A stretch of DNA of 64,000 nucleotides from contig JAJPGV010000061.1 of NCBI GenBank assembly GCA_021325635.1, positions 1 to 64,000 on the forward strand, in the 5' to 3' direction. Made by a program: the position numbers and the translations under genes. Position 1 is the first letter of the stretch; each line of letters starts with the position of its first letter. Below are positions 58,044 through 64,000 of the stretch, one piece after another. Source of the stretch: Chloroflexota bacterium. Its GTDB lineage: Bacteria; Chloroflexota; JAJPGV01. Under the pieces are notes generated by a model, which was not told the DNA's origin, made no database searches, and saw nothing but the letters and a program-made list of their open reading frames with translations.

Positions 58044-58742
58044 TTACAGATACATGGCGGCTCGGGCGCGCCAGGTCAGGCCGGCGTTGACGATGAATGC
58101 CAGCGCCAGCAGCACGATGCCGAGCGCGATCGCCTCGGCGAAGTCGCCGCGGCTGGTGACCAGCGTGATCGCTGTGGTGAGGATTCGCGTTTGGCCGAGG
58201 ATATTGCCTCCGACCATCAGGGAGGCGCCAACTTCGGCAATGGCGCGACCGAAGGCTGCCGAGACGGCCACGATGACCTGTGGCAGGGCAGCCCGGATCA
58301 TCTCGTACGCCACCCGCGGCTCCTCCGCGCCAGAGACGCGCAGGGCGCTGGCCAGCTCCGGATCGAGCAATCCCAGGGCTGAGGCGGTGAGTCCCGCGGC
58401 AATCGGCAGCGCGACGATGAGCTGCGCCAGGATCATGGCCTGCGGCGTGTACAGCAGGCTCAGGAAACCCAGGGGCCCTGTGCGCCACAGCAGCATGGTA
58501 ACCGCGAGCCCCACGACAACCGGCGGCAGCCCCATGCCGGTGTTTATCAGCGCTTGAATGAGGCCCTGCCCGCGGGAGCTTCCCAGCGCTAGCCTGGCGC
58601 CGAGCGGTACGCCTATAAGCGCGGCAATGGCTGTGGCTGTCAGCGAGACGAGGAGCGACAGCGAGACGATGCGCAGCAACGCGGGATCGCCCGACACGAT
58701 GAGCGTGAGCCCCTGCACGAGCCCCTGCCACAGCAGGTCCAC
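58044..58742 (-). CDS. tupB: Tungstate ABC transporter permease TupB
   Basis: 232 residues, about five to six helices. The coupling loop (ASALRVSGAEEPRVAYEMIRAALPQVIVAV) and the N-terminus FLWQGLVQGLTLIVSGD-like (WQGLVQGLTLIVSGDPALL) match TupB/WtpB permeases. Preceded by tupA (12 bp) and followed by a ModE-type regulator; the ATPase subunit (TupC) is not in the window. Confidence 0.86.
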   Translation of the reverse strand: MDLLWQGLVQGLTLIVSGDPALLRIVSLSLLVSLTATAIAALIGVPLGARLALGSSRGQGLIQALINTGMGLPPVVVGLAVTMLLWRTGPLGFLSLLYTPQAMILAQLIVALPIAAGLTASALGLLDPELASALRVSGAEEPRVAYEMIRAALPQVIVAVSAAFGRAIAEVGASLMVGGNILGQTRILTTAITLVTSRGDFAEAIALGIVLLALAFIVNAGLTWRARAAMYL

Positions 58743-58754
58743 GCTAGAGGACGG

Positions 58755-59831
58755 TCAGACCGATAGCTGGGCCTCGTCCTTGCCGGCGTCGGGGACGAAC
58801 AGCGGCTGTCCGTACTTGTCCTTGCCGAAATCGCCGATAGTTTGCTGTGTGGTCGGCGCCACCATGAAATCGGCGAACGCCTTGCCGCCGGCAGCGTTGA
58901 TCTTGATGTTCGGGAACTTGGCTGGGCTCACCGGCATCACGTGATAGATGTTCAGCAGCGGCTTGTCGCGCTCGACCATGACGATCGCCTGCAGCTTGCT
59001 CTTCTGGGCGAGGTAGGTCGCCCGGTCGCTGAGGGTGTAGGCGTTCTTCTGGTCGGCCAGCGTAAGGGTTGGGCCCATCCCCTGTCCTGAGGTGATGTAC
59101 CACGGCTGCCCCTTGGGGTTGATGCCTACCTGGCTCCACAGCTGCTTCTCGAATTGATCCGTTCCTGAGGCATCGTCTCGGCTCACCCAGCTTGCCTTGC
59201 CTTGGGCGATCTTCTTGAAGGCGTCGGCCGCTGAGGGATTGCCCTTGATGCCGGCCGGGTCCGATGGCGGGCCGATGATGATGAAATCGTTGTGCATGAC
59301 CAGCAGCCGCTCTGTGCCGTTGCCGTCGGCCATCCATTTCGTTTCCGCCTCAGGGGCATGCACCAGAACCACGTCGGCCTCTCCTCGGCTGCCCAGGGCC
59401 AATGCCGCGCCGGTGCCGACGCTCACCGTCTTGGTTTGCCACCCACCCTCGCGGTCGAACATCGGCACCAGCACGTCCAGTAGACCGCTGTCCTGAGTGC
59501 TGGTGGTGGTGGCGAGGATCACCGCCTTGTCGCTGCCGCTGCGGGGAATTGGCGTGGGACCGGCAGCGGAAGCGCTCGCCTGGGGCTGGCCTGCGGTCGA
59601 CGAGCTGGCTGCCGCGCCTGATTGGAGCTGGGGTGCCGTGGATGGACGCGCCGAGGCGCTGACGGCCGCCGATGGTGCGGCCGCGCTGGCCTGCGCAGCT
59701 GATGGCTGGGGAGCCGCGGACTGAGCGCACGAAGACAGGAGGAAAGCAGCAAGCAGCGATATGCCGGTTGACGTTCGGGCTAGCGATGCATCGCGTTTGG
59801 CTATTGCTGGCATAACGCTAGAGTACGGCAT
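58755..59831 (-). CDS. tupA: Tungstate/molybdate-binding lipoprotein TupA
   Basis: 358 residues. Lipobox LSSC (Cys35), then an Ala/Ser/Gln linker (~70 residues) and a periplasmic-binding domain with VILATTTSTQDSGLLDVLVPMF (the TTTSTxDSGLLD signature of TupA), GTGAALALGSRGEADVVLVHAPEAE and YITSGQGMGPTL. TupA binds tungstate with very high affinity; molybdate is also possible. A start at Met7 is equally plausible. The window contains a Mo/W-bisMGD oxidoreductase that would need the metal. Confidence 0.9.
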   Translation of the reverse strand: MPYSSVMPAIAKRDASLARTSTGISLLAAFLLSSCAQSAAPQPSAAQASAAAPSAAVSASARPSTAPQLQSGAAASSSTAGQPQASASAAGPTPIPRSGSDKAVILATTTSTQDSGLLDVLVPMFDREGGWQTKTVSVGTGAALALGSRGEADVVLVHAPEAETKWMADGNGTERLLVMHNDFIIIGPPSDPAGIKGNPSAADAFKKIAQGKASWVSRDDASGTDQFEKQLWSQVGINPKGQPWYITSGQGMGPTLTLADQKNAYTLSDRATYLAQKSKLQAIVMVERDKPLLNIYHVMPVSPAKFPNIKINAAGGKAFADFMVAPTTQQTIGDFGKDKYGQPLFVPDAGKDEAQLSV

Positions 59832-59920
59832 TTCTCGCCTTCGCCGCCAGGGGGAGAGGCCGATTGGTGGTCGTGTGCCGCGAACTTGGTGCGGCTTGCG
59901 CTTGCCGGAGCGGTCGAAAG

Positions 59921-60589
59921 CTACGCTTGAGCGGGCGCCATGGGCCGGTCCAGGCTGCCGGTCACGAGGAACACCACCCGTTCGGCAATGTTGCTCACCC
60001 TATCGCCGATGCGCTCCAAGTTGTGCGCCACCCACAGCAGGTAGGTGGCTCTGGTGACCGATGCAGGCTGCTCGATCATGTAGGTGAGCAGCTCCCGCAA
60101 GATCTGCTGATACAGCTCGTCCAGCTGGTCGTCTTCCTGCCATATCTGCCGCGCGGCCTGCTCGTCGCGATCGACGAAGGCCTGCAGCGCCCGCTTGAGC
60201 ATGCTCTGGGCAATGGTCGACATGCGAGGAATGTCGATGAGCGGTTTGAGCGGCGGCTCGCCGGCCATCTTGATGGTGAGCTTGCAGATGCCCTCCGCGT
60301 AGTCGCCCATGCGCTCGAGCTCATTGGAGACGATGAGCGCGGACGTGACCGTGCGCAGGTCGCTGGCCATGGGGTTTTGAGTAGCGAACAGCTCGATGCA
60401 CTTTTCTTCGATCTCGTAGCGCATGTGATCTATCTCTGAGTCGCGCGTGGCAATCTGCTCGGCGGCATACGCGTCTCGTCGCTTGAGCGCGTCGACCGAC
60501 TGCTCGATCTGTTTCTCGACCGCCGCGCCCATGCTGAGGAGGTCGTCCTGCAGCAGTTGAAGCGCCTGATTGAAAGTGTAGCGGCTCAT
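59921..60589 (-). CDS. phoU: Phosphate-transport regulator PhoU
   Basis: 222 residues from ATG 60589, which overlaps the phoR stop (ATGA). Two three-helix bundles with (E/D)-x-x-x-D metal sites: ELERMGDYAEGICKL and NLERIGDRVSNIAERV. It links the Pst transporter to PhoR, keeping PhoR inactive when phosphate is plentiful. Unusually it is in the phoBR operon and not at the end of pstSCAB. Confidence 0.95.
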   Translation of the reverse strand: MSRYTFNQALQLLQDDLLSMGAAVEKQIEQSVDALKRRDAYAAEQIATRDSEIDHMRYEIEEKCIELFATQNPMASDLRTVTSALIVSNELERMGDYAEGICKLTIKMAGEPPLKPLIDIPRMSTIAQSMLKRALQAFVDRDEQAARQIWQEDDQLDELYQQILRELLTYMIEQPASVTRATYLLWVAHNLERIGDRVSNIAERVVFLVTGSLDRPMAPAQA

Positions 60590-61848
60590 GGGGTTGCCTC
60601 CTGCGGGATCTGGTTCCGGATGAAATCTGGTTCGGCAAAGGTGAGCGGCATGCCCTCCCATCTATTGACGAGAGGAAGGGTGAAGATGAAGGTCGAGCCC
60701 CAGCCTTCCTGGCTCTCGGCCCACATCCGTCCACCCATGGCCTGCGTGAGATGTTTGGCAATGGCAAGCCCCAGCCCGGTGCCCCCGTTTTCACTTCGGG
60801 CCCGACCCTTGTCGGCCTTGTAGAAGCGTTCGAAAACGCGCGGCAGATCGCCTTCGCTGATGCCCACGCCAGTGTCGTTGACGGCTATCACCGCCGAATC
60901 GCGCGCCTCGACCCGGATCGTGACCGTGCCGGACGGGCGGCTGAACTTGATGGCGTTGTCGACGAGGTTGGTGAGAATCTGCGAGGCCCTGCGGCGGTCG
61001 GCAAGGACCCATGGCCTATCCGGATTTTCGATGGAGAGCGTCAACCGCCGGGCCCGGGCCGCGGGACGCATCCTGCCGACGACGTCTTCGACGACCTCAT
61101 TGAGGTCGAAGCGCTCGACGTCGAGGGGGAAATGGCGCGACTCTATTCGGGACAGCTCCAGCAGGTCGCGCACCAATGCCGTGAGTCCGTCGAGCTCGCG
61201 GTTGATCTTGGCCAGGAAATCCTTGGTGATGGTGCGACTCTTGAGCGCTCCGCCCTCGAGCGTTTCGACCATGGCCTTCACCGCTGCCAGTGGCGTCCGC
61301 AGCTCATGCGAGACGTTGGCCACGAACTCGCGGCGGATCACCTCCAGCCGGTGGAGCTCGGTTTGATCCTCGATGACTACGGTTGCGCCTGAAATGCGGC
61401 CTTCATCGCCGAAGATCGGGCGCGCGGTGGCCTGCAGAACGCGCTCGGTGCCTGGCGGCTGCACTTCTACCACTTCAGCGGCTGAGCTGCCGCTTAGCAC
61501 AGCCCGTACCATGGCTTCCAGGTCATGATCGCCAACGACTTCGATGAGCGGCTTGATCCCGGGGCTGCTGACTTCGAGATCGAACAGGCGGCTGGCAGCC
61601 GGATTGAAGTAGGTGACTCGGCGCTGCAAATCGACCAGCAGCAGCGCCGCGGAGGCCTGCTCGACGAACGATCTGTTGAGCGCCGAGATGAACATGCTCC
61701 GGCGCTCGGCCTCGTCCGCACGCTGCCGCTCATGCATCAGCGCCTGCTGGTACTCGTCCTTCTCCGCGCTCATCGAGCGCAAGCGCAGAAGGGTGGCTGA
61801 CCAGACCAGCGCCAGGATAGCGCTCAGTCCCAGCAGCCAGGCATTCAT
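60586..61848 (-). CDS. phoR: Phosphate-sensor histidine kinase PhoR
   Basis: 420 residues from ATG 61848 (MNAWLLGLSAILALVW), overlapping the phoB stop by ATGA. One N-terminal membrane helix, a PAS domain (LVDLQRRVTYFNPAASRLFDLE), H-box FVANVSHELRTPLAAVKAM, N-box LVDNAIKFS, G1 DTGVGIS, and G2 GGTGLGLAIAKHL. The single helix and cytoplasmic PAS are PhoR-like: no periplasmic sensor. Works with PstB/PhoU. Confidence 0.94.
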   Translation of the reverse strand: MNAWLLGLSAILALVWSATLLRLRSMSAEKDEYQQALMHERQRADEAERRSMFISALNRSFVEQASAALLLVDLQRRVTYFNPAASRLFDLEVSSPGIKPLIEVVGDHDLEAMVRAVLSGSSAAEVVEVQPPGTERVLQATARPIFGDEGRISGATVVIEDQTELHRLEVIRREFVANVSHELRTPLAAVKAMVETLEGGALKSRTITKDFLAKINRELDGLTALVRDLLELSRIESRHFPLDVERFDLNEVVEDVVGRMRPAARARRLTLSIENPDRPWVLADRRRASQILTNLVDNAIKFSRPSGTVTIRVEARDSAVIAVNDTGVGISEGDLPRVFERFYKADKGRARSENGGTGLGLAIAKHLTQAMGGRMWAESQEGWGSTFIFTLPLVNRWEGMPLTFAEPDFIRNQIPQEATP

Positions 61849-62561
61849 TCCGCGAAGCGGTAGCCCACGCCCCTCACCGTCTGAATGTACCTCGGGTTGG
61901 CGGGGTCGACTTCTAGCTTCTTGCGCAGCCAATTGACGTGGACATCGACCGTGCGGGTGATACCGCCGGGATAGTCGAAATGCCACACGCGCTCGAGCAG
62001 GATGTCGCGTGTGAACACCACACCAGGATGGCTCGCCAATAGCAGCAGCAGGTCGTATTCCTTGGGTTTCATGCCCACCGTCTCGCCGCACAAACGGACC
62101 TGGTGCTTGGCCGGGACGATCTCGATCTCGCCGCGCACGATTCGCTCGGCGCTCGGAGCCTCCTTCGCGTGGTGGGTGTGACGCGCCTTTTCCGAGCGCC
62201 GCAGGTGCGCCTTGACGCGCGCCATGAGCTCGCGCATGCTGAACGGCTTCGTGATGTAGTCATCGGCGCCGATCTCCAGTCCCAGAACCTTTTCGAACTC
62301 GTCGTCCTTGGCGGTCAGGATGAGGATCGGCGTCTCGACCTCCCGGCGCAGGGCTCGGCAAACTTCGAGCCCGTCCATGCCTGGCATCATCAGGTCGAGC
62401 AGCACGAGGTCAGGCCTGGTGCGCTGAGCTACTCTCAGGGCTTCTATGCCGTCGGCGGCCAGCAGCGCTTGGTAGCCCTCCCGGCGGAGGTTGTAGTCGA
62501 GCGTGTCGCGCAGGACCTGCTCGTCATCAACGACCAGGACCTTTTTACGCTCGGCAGCCAT
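61845..62561 (-). CDS. phoB: Phosphate-responsive response regulator PhoB (OmpR family)
   Basis: 238 residues. Receiver domain with phosphoacceptor Asp56 (LVLLDLMMPGMDG), DD at 12-13, the Thr in ILTAKD, and Lys in DYITKPFSMREL; the C-terminal OmpR winged helix ends VDVHVNWLRKKLEVDPANPRYIQTVRGVGYRF. A four-repeat PHO box is 23-62 nt upstream, implying autoregulation. First gene of phoB-phoR-phoU. Confidence 0.95.
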   Translation of the reverse strand: MAAERKKVLVVDDEQVLRDTLDYNLRREGYQALLAADGIEALRVAQRTRPDLVLLDLMMPGMDGLEVCRALRREVETPILILTAKDDEFEKVLGLEIGADDYITKPFSMRELMARVKAHLRRSEKARHTHHAKEAPSAERIVRGEIEIVPAKHQVRLCGETVGMKPKEYDLLLLLASHPGVVFTRDILLERVWHFDYPGGITRTVDVHVNWLRKKLEVDPANPRYIQTVRGVGYRFAE

Positions 62562-62583
62562 CAGGCGTACGTTACCCGGCCTG

Positions 62584-62623
62584 CTTTAAGCTCAAGTTAA
62601 CGTAAGTTTAAATGGACGTTAAC
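62584..62623 (-). promoter_or_regulatory. Four-repeat PHO box upstream of phoB
   Basis: On the minus strand GTTAACG, TTTAAAC, GTTAACT and CTTAAAG are spaced by 4 bp each (11-bp period). It partly overlaps the 3' end of the upstream gene. Same geometry as the pstS box. Confidence 0.8.
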
Positions 62624-63093
62624 GCCACGGAGCGTTGTCCATCCTTCGGGGCGGGCAGCTTGTCCTTGGCCGCCCATTTCAGGAAGCGGGCGATGCGCGC
62701 ATCCAGCCAGGTGGTGAGATCTCCCACGGGCACGCCGCGGCGGTTATCGATCCAACCCCGGCTGGGATCGAAGTGCAGGGTCCGAACGACGATTCGCCTC
62801 TTGGAATCCCTGGCCGGCAGCTGAGCGAGCTGGATGCGTGGGTGGTCGCTGGCCATCCCGCTGGCCATGAGTACCATGGCGTGGCCGTTGGCCACGAGGC
62901 GGCAGCGGGCAGCGGTGCAGCTGCCGGGTAGAATCGTCAGCTTTCTCGCCGCGGATTCCGCCGCCACAGCGCGAAACCGGGACTTCACGACACAGGTGAA
63001 CAGCTGGTCGAAGAAGTCCCGGTTTCGTTGCAGCGGGCTGGGCATCGCCGGAGCGGCTGGGCGCGGCTTACGGGATTTGCCGTGCCGTGCCAT
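62608..63093 (-). CDS. Hypothetical basic protein
   Basis: 161 residues, Arg/Lys-rich at the N-terminus (RHGKSRKPRPAAPAMP). There is a hydrophobic segment about GHAMVLMASGMA, a beta-like RRIVVRTLHFDPSRGWIDNR and a C-terminal helix TTWLDARIARFLKWAAKDKLP. No family recognised. Its 3' end lies in the phoB PHO box; it may share a transcript with the phosphatase gene upstream. The TAA is inside a repeat of the box. Confidence 0.55.
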   Translation of the reverse strand: MARHGKSRKPRPAAPAMPSPLQRNRDFFDQLFTCVVKSRFRAVAAESAARKLTILPGSCTAARCRLVANGHAMVLMASGMASDHPRIQLAQLPARDSKRRIVVRTLHFDPSRGWIDNRRGVPVGDLTTWLDARIARFLKWAAKDKLPAPKDGQRSVALTSI

Positions 63094-63122
63094 CGCGCTC
63101 GCCCCGGCGTGCCTTCTCGAGA

Positions 63123-64000
63123 CTAAGGCTTCTGGGTGAAGTCGAAGGCGTTGGTCAGGTCGTTGACCTTCGCGTCCCTATCTCCGAGCGGCTGGAGCTC
63201 CCAGTTGTTCTCGATGAACTTCAGGATCGAGGTGGTGTCGTACACCGTTTTGTCCACGAAGGACTTCTTGGCATAGGGCGAGATGATGAGTGTCGGCACT
63301 CGCACGCCCGGCCCCCAGCGGTCGACCTTGGGAGGCGCCACATCATCCCAGGATCCGCCGTGCTCGTCGTAGGTGATGATGATGGCGGTGTCCTTCCAGT
63401 ACGAGCTGTCCTGAATGGCCTTCACCAGGTCGGCGGCGTGCTGGTCGCCCCGAGTGATGTTGGCGTAGCCGGGATGCTCGTTGTCGGGGCCAAGGGGCTT
63501 CACGAACGACACCTGGGGCAGGGTGTTGGTGCCTTTGAGGGCGGCCATGAATTCCTTCTCATCGCGCAGGTGCTGCGCCTTGGCGGGCGTGCCGTCGGCG
63601 AGATCCTTGAAGAAGGCGAACGCCTGGTGGTGGAACTGGAAGAGGGGGTCGGGCTTGCCGGCCATGGCGTCGTCCCAGCCGCCGGAGTACCAGGCCCAGG
63701 AGATCTTCTTGGTATCCAGCCTGTCGCCGATGTGCGGCATGGTCTGCGGTGGCACGAGCGTCTCCGGCGCGGCACTGGCGGGATGCGGATTATAGGTGGT
63801 GAACATGGTGTTGATGCCGAAGCCGTCCGGGGTGACGGATCCGTCATTGATGGGCTTCCCGCTGGCATCGAGCGCCAGCGTTCCGTCCGGGTTGGGCTTG
63901 GCGACCATGTTCGCCGGAGCGTTGGGGAAGGTGGGCGTGCAGGCGCACACTAGCCAGAAGTGGTTCAGAAAGGAGCCGCCGAACGCGGCGTGAAAGAAGT
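63123..64000 (-). CDS. Phosphoesterase-family (phospholipase C / acid phosphatase-like) protein, 5' partial
   Basis: The frame is open past GTG 63950 to the window edge (FFHAAFGGSFLNHFWLVCACTP), so the gene continues outside. The fold matches the bacterial PF04185-type phosphoesterase: the segment LNHFWLVC, SWAWYSGGWDDA, VKPLGPDNEHPGYANI, and the metal-site IIITYDEHGGSWDDVAPP. Family members hydrolyse phosphate or phospholipid esters outside the cell. Lying next to the phoB cluster it could be a Pho-regulon phosphatase. The C-terminus (DAKVNDLTNAFDFTQKP) is complete. Confidence 0.87.
   Translation of the reverse strand, partial: FFHAAFGGSFLNHFWLVCACTPTFPNAPANMVAKPNPDGTLALDASGKPINDGSVTPDGFGINTMFTTYNPHPASAAPETLVPPQTMPHIGDRLDTKKISWAWYSGGWDDAMAGKPDPLFQFHHQAFAFFKDLADGTPAKAQHLRDEKEFMAALKGTNTLPQVSFVKPLGPDNEHPGYANITRGDQHAADLVKAIQDSSYWKDTAIIITYDEHGGSWDDVAPPKVDRWGPGVRVPTLIISPYAKKSFVDKTVYDTTSILKFIENNWELQPLGDRDAKVNDLTNAFDFTQKP

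Overview
The window is GC-rich (roughly mid-60s percent by eye), gene-dense bacterial chromosome. Gene content points to a Chloroflexota-type soil or environmental bacterium. It has a near-complete coenzyme F420 tail-biosynthesis cluster, lipoproteins with long Ser/Ala linkers (PstS, TupA), a Pro-Thr-repeat IPT/TIG surface protein, a DUF5317 membrane protein, a BTAD/TPR mega-regulator and an actinobacterial-like succinate dehydrogenase. No rRNA, tRNA or marker gene settles the phylum, so this is an inference. No stretch over 300 bp is without a gene or a described repeat. The longest plain gaps are 10602-10818 (upstream of the sigma factor) and 35882-36123, where I see nothing.

Layout. 1-2025: 3' part of a Pro-Thr-rich surface protein with IPT/TIG domains. 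2070-5989 (minus): VOC protein, a Dam-type adenine methylase coupled to a small PD-(D/E)XK nuclease, and a molybdopterin/tungstopterin oxidoreductase. 6070-10601: a 1078-residue ATPase-TPR-BTAD regulator followed by a compact operon. That operon has an 11-bp direct repeat at its promoter, a 33-residue hydrophobic peptide, a DUF5317 membrane protein and an NHLP-leader-like small protein, and it ends in a strong terminator. This is the best candidate here for an undescribed system. 10724-25903: housekeeping genes (primary sigma factor, F420-associated metalloprotease, LigA, GH18, nicotinamidase, glycosyltransferase, trigger factor-ClpP-ClpX), then a RidA/ACMSD-like/LigB-like mini-operon and an isocitrate/isopropylmalate dehydrogenase. 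25904-26071: 24 tandem heptamers. 26117-35881: AmrS, then on the minus strand a K+ channel, a cyclic-nucleotide-binding protein, a nitroreductase, CofD, CofC and CofE, then PPDK and a DUF4389 protein. 36124-45333: PilZ protein, MBL hydrolase, sdhCAB, folE with a SufR-like regulator, a divergent Rieske protein and a GT4 glycosyltransferase.

45364-63093 is mostly phosphate and oxyanion physiology. A PHO-box-driven pstSCAB-ppx-ppk1 run is followed by crcB under a fluoride riboswitch. Then come SixA, an anchored protein, a frameshifted IS630 element, a 119-bp tandem duplication, a MarR/methyltransferase pair and a tungstate ABC transporter that lacks its ATPase gene but has a ModE-like regulator. 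phoB-phoR-phoU follows, with its own four-repeat PHO box. The window ends inside a phospholipase C/acid phosphatase-family gene.

Many operons are translationally coupled by ATGA/GTGA/TGATG overlaps (cof, pho, rid clusters). Two conserved genes, clpX and folE, have no ATG/GTG/TTG at their expected start and seem to use ACG and CTG, or else carry sequence errors.
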